Notes under the pieces: generated by a model
Told to the model about the DNA's origin: nothing
The model's database searches: none
What the model saw: the letters and a program-made list of their open reading frames with translations, nothing else
Assembly: GCF_003533305.1 (NCBI RefSeq)
Contig: NZ_DOEH01000010.1
Coordinates: forward strand, 226,804-290,803
Direction of reading: 5' to 3'
DNA length: 64,000 nucleotides
Source of the DNA: Providencia sp.
GTDB taxonomy: Bacteria; Pseudomonadota; Gammaproteobacteria; Enterobacterales; Enterobacteriaceae
Program-made: the position numbers and the translations under genes
Shown here: positions 35,480 through 46,086 of the stretch, one piece after another
Numbering within the stretch: position 1 is the first letter of the stretch
Layout of the letters: each line of letters opens with the position of its first letter

Positions 35480-36754
35480 ATGACGGAACACAATAAAACT
35501 ACCGAGACGGTTAATGAACAAACAGTAACGGAGCAGCCCAAAAGCCGCCAAACAAAACCAACTTCGGAACAAAAACGTTCTGGTCTGGTCGGTAGCGTCA
35601 TTGCTATTGCTATTATTATTGCTATTGGTGGGGGGCTTTACTACTTCACTCAACAAAGTAACGCGCTACTAGTCAATGAAAATAATGAACTTAAACAACA
35701 ATTAAGTGATCTAGCAGAACAACAAAATACCGATAGGCAACGTCTAGATGCCCTTATTGCAGCTAACGTAGAGATAAAAAATCAATCTCGTGAATACGAA
35801 GAACAATTAAACCGCCGCATGCAAGAATTGCAAGCCCATGTTACCGCCCTTTCTAGTGCAGACGTAAAAAATTGGTTAGTTGCTCAAGCTGATTTTATGG
35901 TAAAAATGGCTGGCAGAAAATTGTGGAATGACCACGACCCTGTCACCGCGGCTGTACTTTTAAAAAGCGCAGATACTAGCCTAGCGGAAATGAATGACCC
36001 TAGTCTGATTGATATTCGTAAATCCATCAATAATGACATTGCTCGCCTAGCGGCAATTAACCAAGTTGACTACGATGGTATTATTTTACGCCTGAATCAA
36101 TTGAGTAATGAAGTGGATAATTTGCGTTTAGCAGACCTCAATAGTGGTGATGCAAAACAAGATGATAACAACGGCGAAGTCAGTGAAGATATATCTGACT
36201 GGAAACAAAACTTATCTCGTAGCTGGAAAAGTTTCACCAGTGACTTTATTACAGTGCGCGCCCGCGATGGTTCAGAAGCCCCATTACTTGCTCCAAACCA
36301 AGATATCTATTTACGCGAGAACATTCGCTCTCAGCTTCTTATTGCCGCCCAAGCAGTGCCTCGTTATCAAGAAGCGACTTACAAACAGTCACTTGAACAA
36401 GCCTCTACATGGGTAAGAGCCTATTTTGATGTGGATGCACCGGCAACAAAAGCATTTTTGACTGAAATAGATGACTTAATCAATCAACCGATTGCAACTG
36501 AAATGCCTGATGCACTTGAAAGCCAAGCGAAACTCGAAAAAGTCATGCAAACTCGAGTGCGTAACCTACTTTCTCAACCAAATGACAGTGCGATAAACGA
36601 CAGAGCGATAGAAACAACACAGCCTGCTGATGCCGCAAAAGAGGCTACCGATGCAGCCATCCCTCAAGATGCACAATCTCAAGCTACGGAGCCGCAACAG
36701 GAAGCTGAAATACCCGCTTTCGAAGCACCAAAGCCGACTGAGAATAAGGGGTAA
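35480..36754 (+). CDS. hemX: HemX, membrane-anchored protein of the heme operon
   Basis: The 424-residue protein has a short polar cytoplasmic N-terminus, one membrane helix at about 36-57 (GSVIAIAIIIAIGGGLYYFT), a coiled-coil segment (about 60-120) and a periplasmic domain ending in an Ala/Glu/Pro-rich tail. Despite the old name uroporphyrinogen methyltransferase, the SAM-methylase motifs are absent; the role is unproven. It starts 3 nt after hemD and is followed 2 nt later by hemY. Confidence 0.95.
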   Translation: MTEHNKTTETVNEQTVTEQPKSRQTKPTSEQKRSGLVGSVIAIAIIIAIGGGLYYFTQQSNALLVNENNELKQQLSDLAEQQNTDRQRLDALIAANVEIKNQSREYEEQLNRRMQELQAHVTALSSADVKNWLVAQADFMVKMAGRKLWNDHDPVTAAVLLKSADTSLAEMNDPSLIDIRKSINNDIARLAAINQVDYDGIILRLNQLSNEVDNLRLADLNSGDAKQDDNNGEVSEDISDWKQNLSRSWKSFTSDFITVRARDGSEAPLLAPNQDIYLRENIRSQLLIAAQAVPRYQEATYKQSLEQASTWVRAYFDVDAPATKAFLTEIDDLINQPIATEMPDALESQAKLEKVMQTRVRNLLSQPNDSAINDRAIETTQPADAAKEATDAAIPQDAQSQATEPQQEAEIPAFEAPKPTENKG

Positions 36755-36756
36755 CT

Positions 36757-37947
36757 ATGATTAAGGTATTAATCCTCTTTATTGTTCTTATTGCTGGCGT
36801 GATATTGGGACCGCTACTTGCGGGCCACCAAGGCTACGTATTTATCCGTACCGATGATTACGATATCACGACTAGTGTCACCAGCTTGGTACTGTGCTTT
36901 ATTTTACTGCAATTCATTTTGTTATTTCTCGGTTGGTGCTATCGCCGTTTTATCAGCACCACCTCGCGAACTAAAGGTTGGGTAAGTGGACGTAAGTATC
37001 ATAAAGCCCACACACAAACTCAAAAAGCCTTACTGAAATTAGCTGAAGGTGACTTTGAGCAAGTTGAAAAATTGATGAGTAAACATGCTGATTTCTCTCA
37101 GCAGCCTGTCATCAATTATCTACTTGCAGCAGAAGCTGCCCAGCAAAGAGGTGATGAGCATCGTACTCACCAATATTTAGACAGAGCTGCGGAAGCTGCG
37201 GGAAATGATCAACTCCCTGTTGATATAAGCCGTGTACGTATCCAATTAGCAGAAGGTGAAGTTCACGCTGCGCGTAATGGTATTGATAAACTTATCGATC
37301 AAGCGCCAAGACATCCTGAAATTCTGCGTCTTGCGGAACAGGCTTACTTACGTTCCGGTGCTTATCAAGCTTTGATAGAACTATTACCCATTATGGCTAA
37401 AGTACAATTACATAATGAAGATGAACTCGATGCGCTAAAATTACAAGCATACAAAGGCTTAATGAATCAGTGCATGGCAGAAGGTGGCAGTGATGGATTA
37501 AAATCCTGGTGGAAAGCTCAGGCACGTAAAGTTCGCAATGAATCCGCTTTACAAGCTTTCTTAGCAGAACATTTAATTGAATGTGGTGACACCGTCAGCG
37601 CAGAAAAAATTATTGTTGATGGATTAAAACAACAATATGACGAGCGTTTACTCTTACTCATCCCTAAACTCAACAGTGAACAGCCTGAAGTTATTGAGAA
37701 AATATTACTCAATTTACTTAAACAAACGGGCGCAACTCCATTACTTAACAGTATATTAGGGGTACTTTCACTACAAAATGCGCGATGGGAAAAAGCTGAA
37801 ACCTACTTTAAAGCCGCTCTCGCACAACGCTTTGATGCGCAAGACGCAGCTTGGTTAGCAGATGCATTTGATAAACTTCATAAGCCCCATGAAGCCGCAA
37901 AAATTCGTCAAGAAGCCTTAATGCACTCTTTAAAACAAGAGCGTTGA
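36757..37947 (+). CDS. hemY: HemY, TPR protein of the heme operon
   Basis: Inner-membrane protein of 396 residues with two N-terminal membrane helices (about 1-22 and 42-63) and a cytoplasmic or periplasmic array of TPR-like helices to the end. In enterobacteria HemY is not the protoporphyrinogen oxidase of the same name; it has been linked to the late heme steps as a scaffold. Last gene of hemCDXY, followed by a strong terminator. Confidence 0.95.
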   Translation: MIKVLILFIVLIAGVILGPLLAGHQGYVFIRTDDYDITTSVTSLVLCFILLQFILLFLGWCYRRFISTTSRTKGWVSGRKYHKAHTQTQKALLKLAEGDFEQVEKLMSKHADFSQQPVINYLLAAEAAQQRGDEHRTHQYLDRAAEAAGNDQLPVDISRVRIQLAEGEVHAARNGIDKLIDQAPRHPEILRLAEQAYLRSGAYQALIELLPIMAKVQLHNEDELDALKLQAYKGLMNQCMAEGGSDGLKSWWKAQARKVRNESALQAFLAEHLIECGDTVSAEKIIVDGLKQQYDERLLLLIPKLNSEQPEVIEKILLNLLKQTGATPLLNSILGVLSLQNARWEKAETYFKAALAQRFDAQDAAWLADAFDKLHKPHEAAKIRQEALMHSLKQER

Positions 37948-37996
37948 TCATATTTAGTTTAGTAGCTTAAATATGACAATAATGTAATCTCGACCC

Positions 37997-38026
37997 AAAG
38001 CGCTATCGAATAGGTAGCGCTTTTTA
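37997..38026 (+). terminator. Intrinsic terminator of hemCDXY
   Basis: AAAGCGCTA (37997-38005) pairs with TAGCGCTTT (38015-38023), and the T-run TTTTTATTT follows. The remaining stretch to 38340 is AT-rich and shows no gene. Confidence 0.9.
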
Positions 38027-38340
38027 TTTACCTTATTTTCCATTCTATTTACATTCAGACTGAATATTTAGCTTTATAACGAATAGAAAATCATTCTATT
38101 TAAAAAAGATATATTAAATATTTTAAATATAAGTGAACAATATTTACTTCTTTCTTATCGAGCACCTTTTTAAATCATCATAAAACGATAAATCTTCATT
38201 TGTTTTTATACATAATTAGATGAAAAATAAGATTTTTTGTATAGTTAAAAACAAAATCGACTTGGCTATGTTATAAACCATTCACATAGTGTATAAATAA
38301 TTGTATGCAATTTTGCTTTAAATGAACTCAGGATATCAAC

Positions 38341-38568
38341 ATGAATGTAATTAAAACTATCTGGCGCTGGACTATTGCTACCCCAAATCGTTTACAGATC
38401 TTTTTTGATCTTCTTCTATTGATTCTATCCCCATTTATTTTTATCACCATAATTGGTTTTAATACTGAAGATCTAAATAAAGACATCTTTCTCATTACAT
38501 TCTTTATTCTTTGCTATACCTATATCACCCGTTGGTTTAGCAAATGGTTTAGTAAAAGAAAAATTTAG
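38341..38568 (+). CDS. Small two-helix membrane protein of unknown function
   Basis: I do not recognise this 75-residue protein. It has two hydrophobic stretches (about 20-40 and 49-63), an amphipathic start and a basic end (WFSKWFSKRKI). AGGA lies 7 nt before the ATG. It stands alone between hemY and the sRNA gene glmZ, reading toward glmZ. The frame and ribosome site make it a plausible small inner-membrane protein. Confidence 0.6.
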   Translation: MNVIKTIWRWTIATPNRLQIFFDLLLLILSPFIFITIIGFNTEDLNKDIFLITFFILCYTYITRWFSKWFSKRKI

Positions 38569-38640
38569 TCTCCAATGATAGTTCTTTTCCATGGCTAATC
38601 TTTATCGATTGCCACTGGAAGAGATCTCGAATTTTAAGCA

Positions 38641-38843
38641 AAAAAAAACACCTGCAAAAGCAGGTGTATAAATATAATCAGGTCTACAGACTGATGGTGC
38701 CTCACTCAACGTTTCGCCCGTTAGTTGATGGTAAGAGGATTAGCTCTTGGTCATCTAAAGTGGACAATAGGCACCGATAATGGCTTGCGTCATCCCTGGG
38801 TTTATGAAGCATCGCTATCATAATAAGTGGGATGAGCATCTAC
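38641..38843 (-). ncRNA. glmZ: Small regulatory RNA GlmZ
   Basis: The minus strand begins GTAGATGCTCATCCC and contains AGGGATGACGCAAGCC, GGTGCCTATTGTCCAC and AACGTTGAGTGAGGCACC, the blocks I know from enterobacterial GlmZ, and ends in hairpin ACACCTG/CAGGTGT with a run of about nine T residues (38640-38663). Length about 203 nt versus 207 in E. coli. With Hfq, full-length GlmZ opens the glmS ribosome site to raise glucosamine-6-phosphate synthase; RapZ and RNase E inactivate it. Position between hemY and the argX tRNA group is conserved. Confidence 0.93.
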
Positions 38844-38855
38844 ATAATAAATAAT

Positions 38856-38870
38856 GCACAATGCGTGCCA
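38856..38870 (-). promoter_or_regulatory. Sigma54 promoter of glmZ
   Basis: The minus strand reads TGGCAC-N5-GTGC, one base from the consensus TGGCAC-N5-TTGC, with exact -24/-12 spacing. Counting 12 nt down from the -12 position puts initiation at 38844, one base from the predicted RNA 5' end. Confidence 0.85.
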
Positions 38871-39007
38871 ACTTTTTATATTTCTCGACCATTCTCTTGT
38901 TCACCCCATATTCCAAGGTGTTAGCTAAATTTTAACGCCGTCACATTTTCTGCATTTAACAGTCAGCACATTTTTCTAATGGCCATCAGTAATTACCACC
39001 AATTTAT

Positions 39008-39025
39008 TGTCTCTGATCAGAGACA
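39008..39025. promoter_or_regulatory. GlrR-type activator site 1
   Basis: TGTCTCTGATCAGAGACA is a perfect palindrome of the form TGTC-N10-GACA, the site of the response regulator GlrR, about 165 bp upstream of the glmZ start. Confidence 0.8.
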
Positions 39026-39070
39026 TGATAACCACATTATAAATTTTCTCATATAAATCATGATGTAATA

Positions 39071-39088
39071 TGTCTCTTTTTGGAGACA
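39071..39088. promoter_or_regulatory. GlrR-type activator site 2
   Basis: TGTCTCTTTTTGGAGACA again fits TGTC-N10-GACA, 63 bp from site 1 (six helical turns), about 230 bp upstream of glmZ. Between 39089 and 39378 I see nothing else in the AT-rich DNA. Confidence 0.8.
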
Positions 39089-39378
39089 TGGAAATAGGCG
39101 TTTGTATCTAATTTACGACAACTTAATTTTACTATAAAAAACAAATCGTTATACTCACTAAAAGCAAAGTGTGATTACGCTCTAAATCTTAATTTAAAAT
39201 GAATTATGGCAAATAATAAAAAATTTTTAAAATCGATAAAATAGATAAAATAGATAAGTAGAAAATAAATTTTCGGAAGAAAATCTGAAAAAAATACTGA
39301 CAAAGAGAGATGGTGGAGTACTAATACTGAATAAGTAAATGTGGGATGCTATTAATAATGACAAGCTATAAATGCAAA

Positions 39379-39402
39379 AACCCCGCTTAATTAAGCGGGG
39401 TT
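39379..39402 (-). terminator. Terminator of the tRNA operon
   Basis: AACCCCGCTTAA pairs with its complement TTAAGCGGGGTT without a loop spacer; on the minus strand GGGGTTTTTGC follows. It ends the Arg-His-Leu-Pro tRNA transcript. Confidence 0.92.
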
Positions 39403-39410
39403 CTTTAAAT

Positions 39411-39487
39411 TGGTCGGCGAGAGAGGATTCGAACCTCCGACCCACTGGTCCCAAACCAGTTGCGCTACCAAGCTGCGCTACTCGCCG
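39411..39487 (-). tRNA. proM: tRNA-Pro(TGG)
   Basis: 77 nt including the encoded CCA. Anticodon TGG in CTGGTTTGGGACCAG; T-arm GGTTCGAATCC; acceptor CGGCGAG/CTCGCCG. Last of four tRNAs in the E. coli argX-hisR-leuT-proM order. Confidence 0.97.
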
Positions 39488-39536
39488 AAATACTACTTAT
39501 TTCTTACATTTACTTCTTGTTCACATACTTTTTTCG

Positions 39537-39622
39537 TGGTGCGAAAGGGGGGACTTGAACCCCCACGTCCATAGGACACTAACACCTGAAGCTAGCGCGT
39601 CTACCAATTCCGCCACCCTCGC
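39537..39622 (-). tRNA. leuT: tRNA-Leu(CAG)
   Basis: 86 nt with encoded CCA and the long variable arm of leucine tRNAs (GTGTCCTATGGACGT). Anticodon CAG in TAGCTTCAGGTGTTA; acceptor GCGAGGG/CTTTCGC with a G-T pair. Confidence 0.97.
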
Positions 39623-39638
39623 AAAGGCACAAAAAAAA

Positions 39639-39714
39639 TGGGGTGGCTAATGGGGCTCGAACCCACGACAACTGGAATCACAATCCAGGGCTCTACCAAC
39701 TGAGCTATAGCCAC
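39639..39714 (-). tRNA. hisR: tRNA-His(GTG)
   Basis: 76 nt with encoded CCA. Anticodon GTG in CTGGATTGTGATTCCAG; acceptor GTGGCTA/TAGCCAC. The extra G at -1 arises by processing from the upstream base. Confidence 0.97.
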
Positions 39715-39793
39715 CATAACTATACTTTTTTCAAAGTGTTGTTATATTACTACATACAACTTTATTTTGCCACCGTAGCATGTCACCAAAAGA

Positions 39794-39870
<77 letters not shown>

Positions 39871-39891
39871 TTAACGCCGTTGCGGAACAGG

Positions 39892-39920
39892 ATACTACGG
39901 ATTTAATCACTCTATGTCTA
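39892..39920 (-). promoter_or_regulatory. Promoter of the tRNA operon
   Basis: TAGACA (39915-39920) and TAGTAT (39892-39897) are 17 bp apart on the minus strand. Between the -10 and the first tRNA lies a GC-rich stretch (CCTGTTCCGCAACGGCG) resembling a stringent discriminator. Confidence 0.65.
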
Positions 39921-40038
39921 GTCCTTTTTTAAATAAAAATATCGATTGCTTGCCTTTTATTCGTTTCGTCGATAAAGAGAGCATTTTTGCCCTCTTTATC
40001 CCCTTTTTTTCAAACCAAGAATACCCTTAACGATATTA

Positions 40039-41415
40039 TTACGCTTTTTGCTTTTGGCGATTGATAGCTTTTACTAGAAAATAAAATGCCGAAACAGCCA
40101 ATAAAAATATTATCCCAACAATTAGCGATAACCGCGTATCCGGGTTAATTGCCATTCCTACCAATACGCAGCCTAAAAAAATCAAAGTCGCATAGTTGAC
40201 CCAAGGAAATAAAATAGATTTGAAAGGATGACCAACTAATTTTTCTTTATTTTGTTGACGAAAACGTATCTGACTCGTCAGTAGCACCAACCAAGGCACC
40301 ATTCCTGGTAATACGCTCGCGCTATAAACATACACAAATACTTTTTCAGGATTAGGCACAAGATAGTTCAAGCTCGACCCAGCAATTAAACATAAAATAG
40401 TAAAACCAACACAGCGAGCAGGCACGCCATTGCGCGTAAGCTTTAATAACGAGCGAGGCAACTGCTTATTTTGCGCCAAGGTATATAACATGCGTCCACC
40501 GCTATACATTCCACTGTTACAGCCAGATAACGCCGCAGTCAGTACCACAAAGTTGATTACCGCTGCTGCGGAAATAATACCAACTTTAGCGAAAGTCATA
40601 ACAAACGGACTGCCTTGATGTCCTACATCTGTCCATGGGAACAGCGTCACCACTATAAAAATAGCACCCACATAAAAAATTAAGATGCGCCATAATATAT
40701 TGTTAATCGCTTTTCTTAATGTGACCTGTGGATTTTTAGCTTCTCCAGCAGTAATACCCACTAGCTCAACCCCTTGATAAGAAGCAACAACAATACACAG
40801 CGCAAACAAAAAGCCTTTCCAGCCCCCAGCAAAAAATCCACCGTGTTGCGTCAAATTGCCTAAACCAATAGGTTCAAAATTGTTACCAATTCCAAAAAAT
40901 ATCAAGCCAATGCCTATCAAAATCATCACGACAATTGTGGTCACTTTAATCATCGCAAACCAAAACTCTAACTCACCATACAACCTAACTGCGGCAAGGT
41001 TAGCTAGCGCGACAAGTGCTACAGCAATGGATGCAAATATCCATTGAGGAACCCCAGGGAACCAATACTCCGCATAGGCGCCGATTGCCGTAATTTCTGA
41101 AATACCCACCGCCACCCACATAAACCAGTAGCCCCAAGCAGTTAAACATCCCCAAAATGGGCTTAGATATTTATAACCAAAAGAAGCAAAAGATCCGGTT
41201 ACCGGCTCAAGAAACAGCATTTCCCCCATTGAGCGCATAATGAAGAAAACAAAAATACCCGCAATAATATAAGCCAATAGAACTGAGGGGCCAGCCCATT
41301 TTAACGTGCTGGCTGACCCCATAAATAGACCAACACCTATCGTTCCACCTAATGCAATCAGCTCAATATGACGAGCCTCAAGCCCTCGCTGAAGTCCCTG
41401 TTGTGGATTTTCCAT
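40039..41415 (-). CDS. thrP: Threonine/serine permease ThrP (YifK)
   Basis: APC-family proton symporter of 458 residues with twelve helices; the E. coli orthologue imports threonine and serine. The N-terminus reads [17 protein letters not shown], then [20 protein letters not shown], the typical substrate-binding first helix, and the late [14 protein letters not shown] motif is conserved. The start at 41415 (MENPQQG) has AGGGG 5 nt upstream; a codon at 41430 is less likely. It lies between the tRNA cluster and wecG, as in E. coli. Confidence 0.95.
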   Translation of the reverse strand: MENPQQGLQRGLEARHIELIALGGTIGVGLFMGSASTLKWAGPSVLLAYIIAGIFVFFIMRSMGEMLFLEPVTGSFASFGYKYLSPFWGCLTAWGYWFMWVAVGISEITAIGAYAEYWFPGVPQWIFASIAVALVALANLAAVRLYGELEFWFAMIKVTTIVVMILIGIGLIFFGIGNNFEPIGLGNLTQHGGFFAGGWKGFLFALCIVVASYQGVELVGITAGEAKNPQVTLRKAINNILWRILIFYVGAIFIVVTLFPWTDVGHQGSPFVMTFAKVGIISAAAVINFVVLTAALSGCNSGMYSGGRMLYTLAQNKQLPRSLLKLTRNGVPARCVGFTILCLIAGSSLNYLVPNPEKVFVYVYSASVLPGMVPWLVLLTSQIRFRQQNKEKLVGHPFKSILFPWVNYATLIFLGCVLVGMAINPDTRLSLIVGIIFLLAVSAFYFLVKAINRQKQKA

Positions 41416-41597
41416 AAATACCCCTGTCATGAATTGTGATAATAAGTTACAGCTTTAATTGAAACTAAGTGAGTAATAATCGCTGTAAAATAAGAGAAAT
41501 AGCCATTCAAGCAATAGAAAAAAGCAAAAAAACTTCAAGATATAGTTGAATATCTAAAGTTTGCGCTTATTTTTGAGGGATTATAGAAATATTTGAG

Positions 41598-41626
41598 GAA
41601 AGAGACCAGCAGTTACACCAGTCTCT
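41598..41626 (-). terminator. Terminator of the ECA operon
   Basis: On the minus strand AGAGAC pairs with GTCTCT, followed by TTTCC, 17 nt after the wecG stop and before thrP. Confidence 0.6.
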
Positions 41627-41642
41627 GTAAATCAATCTAACT

Positions 41643-42395
41643 TTAGAGCTTACCACCGTAATAGTAACCTAAGAATTTAAGTAACTTAAATTGTCTTTTC
41701 ACGCGAGTTGGTTGAGCCAATAAGCGATATAGCCACTCTAGCCCTAAGTTTTGCCACACTTTCGGGGCACGTTTCACATGACCCGTGAATACGTCATAAG
41801 TCCCGCCAACACCCATATACAGCGCATCAGGATGCACTTCACGGCAATCACGCATAAAAAGCTCTTGCTTAGGTGACCCCATTGCAACAGTGACAATTTT
41901 AGCGCCACTGGCACGAATACGTTCAAATAAAGCACTTCTATCTTCAGGTGTAAAATATCCATTTTGTGAGCCAACAATATTCACATTCCATGCAGAGCGG
42001 AGCTTCGCTTCTGTTTGCTCTAGGATTTCAGGTTTACCACCAATCAAAAATACTGGAGTACCTTCTTTGCCCGCCCTTTCCATCAAACCTTCCCACAAAT
42101 CAGCACCTGCAACACGAGAGACCTCAGCTTGTGGATATTTACGGCGAATGGCGCGCACAATACTAATACCATCAGCATAGAGGTATTCAGCTTGTCCAAG
42201 TAAAGTATTTAATGCCACATCTTTTTCAGCAATCATCACTTTCTCAGCATTGATAGCAACCAATGTTCCGGTTTTCGTTTCGCCGCCATCAAATAAATAA
42301 TCTAAAAAATGAGCCATATTTTTGAAGCCCCAAATGTTGTGGCCTCGAATACTATACTGCGGTACTGATGGTTGCGAAATTGGTGACTGTTCCAT
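41643..42395 (-). CDS. wecG: UDP-ManNAcA transferase WecG
   Basis: Adds N-acetylmannosaminuronic acid to GlcNAc-PP-undecaprenol (lipid I to lipid II of ECA). The 250-residue WecG/TagA/CpsF-family protein shows [42 protein letters not shown] and [18 protein letters not shown]. It is membrane-associated but has no helix. Last gene of the ECA operon, 9 nt after wzyE. Confidence 0.97.
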   Translation of the reverse strand: MEQSPISQPSVPQYSIRGHNIWGFKNMAHFLDYLFDGGETKTGTLVAINAEKVMIAEKDVALNTLLGQAEYLYADGISIVRAIRRKYPQAEVSRVAGADLWEGLMERAGKEGTPVFLIGGKPEILEQTEAKLRSAWNVNIVGSQNGYFTPEDRSALFERIRASGAKIVTVAMGSPKQELFMRDCREVHPDALYMGVGGTYDVFTGHVKRAPKVWQNLGLEWLYRLLAQPTRVKRQFKLLKFLGYYYGGKL

Positions 42396-42404
42396 AATAC
42401 TCCT

Positions 42405-43760
42405 TTAGCGGCTTTCACGCTGTTGGCTTCTTAAGTAAGAAGTCGTTTTAGCCCGAATAAGACCCGCACTCTCAAATAACCAGTACAATAATTTTGCTAA
42501 AATCAGACACAGTCCGAAAATTAAGCAGAAAAAGACCACCCGCGAGACAAATGAATCGACGCCTTCGCGCGCTAATACAATGATATTAAAAATGGCACCA
42601 AAACAGAATGCTTGCATAATTGCCGCTTTATAGCGATTCGATTCTTTTAAGCTCATGCCATAAATCCAATCAAACCACTTAATAATCAGCCCAACCACGA
42701 TTGCACCTAAAGGAATAAATATAACGCCACCCATAACCACCAGTGAACCGATTAACGTTGGCGATATCGCTAACCCAGAATGGTTATTTAGCACTTCCCA
42801 CGTAAAATAGTTAGCGGAGTTAAGCACAGTATCCGGTCGTTCTGGCCAAACCCAAGAGGGAATAAATACATAGAAGTCACGTACAATTGGCGCAAGACCT
42901 TGAAAATCCATTTCATCATAATGGCTAAGTAGTAAGGCTAAATTTTCCCACGGTGAAAATGTATCGCGGGTTAAATATAAAAATGTGTAATAGGCCTCTG
43001 AACCACTCACATCCAAACCATAACGTTTTAATGCAAGCCAGAACATACCCACAATACTCGCAACACCTGCTGCTCCTAGCATCCACAGAGTAATCCAACC
43101 TCTAACGATACCAATAAACAAAAAGAGCGCGAAAGCAATAATGATATTAGCGCGCGTACCACCCACAATCACATAAGTTAAAAAACCAAATGCGACGGTG
43201 CTAATCAAAAAGAAAATCCACCGTTGCTGGGTTGGGCGCAAGAAGTAGACGATCAACATCGCAGGGATGAAGAAGTAAAAAAAGCGTTTTAATGCAACGC
43301 CAGTCACCTGACTAGAGAAAATTTGGCTGTATGATTTTAATTTGAAAAGTAAAAACCCATTTTCCAAAAAGAAAATGCCTACCGTCACCACGGCAATAGC
43401 AATCAGCAATAGACAGGTCAGATTGGTTTCCACTTTATTCATGCTAAACAACGGACGTCTTTGTTTATCGACATTTTTTGATAACCGCGTTTTATATGCA
43501 ACATAGTAAATAGCATAAAAACTGGTCGCCGCAAGTTGTGCATATAATAAGTAATCCGCCGATACCACAGCGACGTCAAACTGAAACACTAATGCACAAG
43601 TGAGCGGAAATCCAAAATAAAACGTCAATAAATACAACATAGAAAAAAAGATATTGAAATTAAAACGCACACGTAAAAACTCTTTATAGAGTAATGTGCC
43701 GATAAAAATAATCGATATTAAATAGACCAGCGCCAAGCCACCTAACTCCGAAAGAGTCAT
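42405..43760 (-). CDS. wzyE: ECA polymerase WzyE
   Basis: Polytopic inner-membrane protein of 451 residues with about eleven helices that joins ECA trisaccharide units on the periplasmic face. Conserved stretches are [33 protein letters not shown] and [19 protein letters not shown] chose the ATG at 43760, with GGAG 5 nt upstream, which fits family length (450); a frame to 43796 would run into wecF. Confidence 0.96.
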   Translation of the reverse strand: MTLSELGGLALVYLISIIFIGTLLYKEFLRVRFNFNIFFSMLYLLTFYFGFPLTCALVFQFDVAVVSADYLLYAQLAATSFYAIYYVAYKTRLSKNVDKQRRPLFSMNKVETNLTCLLLIAIAVVTVGIFFLENGFLLFKLKSYSQIFSSQVTGVALKRFFYFFIPAMLIVYFLRPTQQRWIFFLISTVAFGFLTYVIVGGTRANIIIAFALFLFIGIVRGWITLWMLGAAGVASIVGMFWLALKRYGLDVSGSEAYYTFLYLTRDTFSPWENLALLLSHYDEMDFQGLAPIVRDFYVFIPSWVWPERPDTVLNSANYFTWEVLNNHSGLAISPTLIGSLVVMGGVIFIPLGAIVVGLIIKWFDWIYGMSLKESNRYKAAIMQAFCFGAIFNIIVLAREGVDSFVSRVVFFCLIFGLCLILAKLLYWLFESAGLIRAKTTSYLRSQQRESR

Positions 43761-43762
43761 GC

Positions 43763-44839
43763 TCACTCCTTTGCAATAGTTAGAATTTCTTTCCAACCAT
43801 CAGTAAAATTAGGGGCAAAAAAATCGATATTATGTCTATCAAGTATCGACATTTGACGTTGAGCTTCATCAACCAGTGGAAGTGTCAGTTTATCCCCATA
43901 AAAAAAGACGGGCACATTTTGCGCAGTTAAATCCTGCCAGAATGTATTTTGACGACTTATCACAAAAGGAATGCAAAATTGAATAAGTAAACAAATCGTT
44001 CCCACCCCTTGCTGACGATTAAAAATGAAATAGCCAAGATCGCAAGATTTAAGCAAATTAAGATATTCCGCAAACTCCATTCGCTCTTTCAGAATTTCAA
44101 CTTGCCCTTTCGCAAAGTGATTGTTTGCCGCTTGCTCAACTTGTTGGATGTAGGTTTGATTGTTTGCCGGATATCCCATTGGTACAACTATCTTAACATT
44201 GTCACCAAACTCTTGTTTAATCGCCCCCAAAGCCTCTACATGACGATTTGAGCGGTCACCTGAATTACCGAGTAAGATGGTGAGTTGATCGCCTTTACGA
44301 GGCTCACGTTCAATGATAGTTAACGCAGGGTCCATACGAGTCGGAAAATATAAAACTGACGCTGGCACCCTTGGATTAGATTGGTGAAAATAGCAAAGAT
44401 CACCCCGAGTAGCACACACATGCCCCACTCGCTTTTGCGCCAAACGGCGTAAAATATAAAATAATTTAAACTTGAGCGATGCTGACTCTTCATACAAATC
44501 AGCACCCCAAATATGCCACCAAAACTGATGCGGTTTTATTTGACCAAACAGCAAAGCCAGCCATATAGGCGCATTAAACTGCCCATGAAAGAAAAATCGC
44601 GTATGTCGCTCCGCTTTAGCTCGACGGATAACACTATCTGCAATTGCTTTTTTACTGTCAAAAATTTCGATTTTCAACTCAGGATAAGCGTCAGAAAGCT
44701 GCGCATCATGGCTTACGACCATAAAATGCGGTTTTTGCGACGGCGCCATTTCTTGGCTGATAACGTTATTAAAAAACGTCAATACCGTCTGATTATGGTG
44801 AGGAAGTAAAGATCCCAGTACATGTATTAAGGTTGTCAT
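43763..44839 (-). CDS. wecF: TDP-Fuc4NAc:lipid II Fuc4NAc transferase WecF
   Basis: Glycosyltransferase (GT56) of 358 residues that completes ECA lipid III. It begins [19 protein letters not shown] and holds [12 protein letters not shown] and [15 protein letters not shown], both family signatures. Its start overlaps the wzxE stop by 4 nt. Confidence 0.96.
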   Translation of the reverse strand: MTTLIHVLGSLLPHHNQTVLTFFNNVISQEMAPSQKPHFMVVSHDAQLSDAYPELKIEIFDSKKAIADSVIRRAKAERHTRFFFHGQFNAPIWLALLFGQIKPHQFWWHIWGADLYEESASLKFKLFYILRRLAQKRVGHVCATRGDLCYFHQSNPRVPASVLYFPTRMDPALTIIEREPRKGDQLTILLGNSGDRSNRHVEALGAIKQEFGDNVKIVVPMGYPANNQTYIQQVEQAANNHFAKGQVEILKERMEFAEYLNLLKSCDLGYFIFNRQQGVGTICLLIQFCIPFVISRQNTFWQDLTAQNVPVFFYGDKLTLPLVDEAQRQMSILDRHNIDFFAPNFTDGWKEILTIAKE

Positions 44840-46086
44840 GCTCGCCTACGGTAGATCAAAAATACGCAACAACAAACAATAAAGTATACGATATAAGTGG
44901 CCATATAAGCCTGTGTAGCACCTACTGCACCGTGTTCAGGAATGAACCAATGAGCAAAGCTCATTAACAAAACAAATTGGCTCACTTCAGTGAGGATATA
45001 AAAACGTAATGCGGCTTTAGCAATCACTAGATAACCAAAGACATACGACCCCACTTTCAACACATCACCGACCAGTTGCCACGCAAACAGGTCTCTCATA
45101 CCTGTAAATTGTTCGGAAAATAGTAACCAAATCGCAAAATCACGCAATAGCCAAACCATAAAGCTCGCCACTGCTACTGCGGGTAACACAAATTTAAGTG
45201 CTTTAATTATTTCAGCTGATATTTCGCTTTTTAGCTGCAACCGAGAAAGCGTGGGTAATAAATAAACGGAAAAAGAGGCGGTAATAAACTGCAAGTAAGC
45301 ATCTGATATCGTGCTCACCCCTGCCCACAATCCAACATCATCCCAGCTATATCGTTCAGCTAATAAGTTACGCATCATGATATAAGCAACAGGCAACGTC
45401 ACTGACGTCAAAATTGCCATCACCGTAAACTTACCCAAACTTGTTGCAATCGCCTTATCCCACGCAGGTTTAAGCATAGAAAATGCAAATTGCTTACGTC
45501 TAACGATCATCAAACCAGCGGGTAATACAACTAATGCAGGAACAAGAGCCAACCCGGCTAATGCACCTTCATAGCCACCCAATATATAGCATAAATAATA
45601 AGCAACCACACCGAGTAAGCTACCTAATATGATAGCTTGAGCATTACCCGAGGCATCACGGTAGCCTTTAAGGATGGCTAAAAAATAATTCGAATACGCA
45701 ATCCCCATTTGGACAAAAGCAACGGCTTTAATCACTGATTCATAGTCTGCGTTATCAAACAAAGCAGCGCTAATGGGGCCACTAAAGAGCAAAAAAATAG
45801 CCGCAAGTAGTGTTGATGATCCTAATATTAATGTTGAAGAGGTACCAAGAACGGCGCGTAATTTTACGGGGTCTTGATGGTGCTCCGCCACATATTTTGT
45901 GACACCATTAAAAATCCCTGCACCGGATAACACCCCTAACACAGTGATTAATTGGCGAAAATTCCCCGCTAACCCAACACCACTAGGACCAAAAGAGACT
46001 GCTAATAATTTAACGATTAATAGGCCTGCCCCGATTTTAATCAGGGTAGACCCGGCAGTCCAAATCGATGCTCTCGCTAACGACAT
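44836..46086 (-). CDS. wzxE: ECA lipid III flippase WzxE
   Basis: Polysaccharide-transporter-family flippase of 416 residues with about twelve helices that moves lipid III across the inner membrane. It begins MSLARASIWTAGSTLIKIG and has LAGNFRQLITVLGVLSGAG. Its ATG overlaps the wecE stop by one base (TAATG). Confidence 0.96.
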   Translation of the reverse strand: MSLARASIWTAGSTLIKIGAGLLIVKLLAVSFGPSGVGLAGNFRQLITVLGVLSGAGIFNGVTKYVAEHHQDPVKLRAVLGTSSTLILGSSTLLAAIFLLFSGPISAALFDNADYESVIKAVAFVQMGIAYSNYFLAILKGYRDASGNAQAIILGSLLGVVAYYLCYILGGYEGALAGLALVPALVVLPAGLMIVRRKQFAFSMLKPAWDKAIATSLGKFTVMAILTSVTLPVAYIMMRNLLAERYSWDDVGLWAGVSTISDAYLQFITASFSVYLLPTLSRLQLKSEISAEIIKALKFVLPAVAVASFMVWLLRDFAIWLLFSEQFTGMRDLFAWQLVGDVLKVGSYVFGYLVIAKAALRFYILTEVSQFVLLMSFAHWFIPEHGAVGATQAYMATYIVYFIVCCCVFLIYRRRA

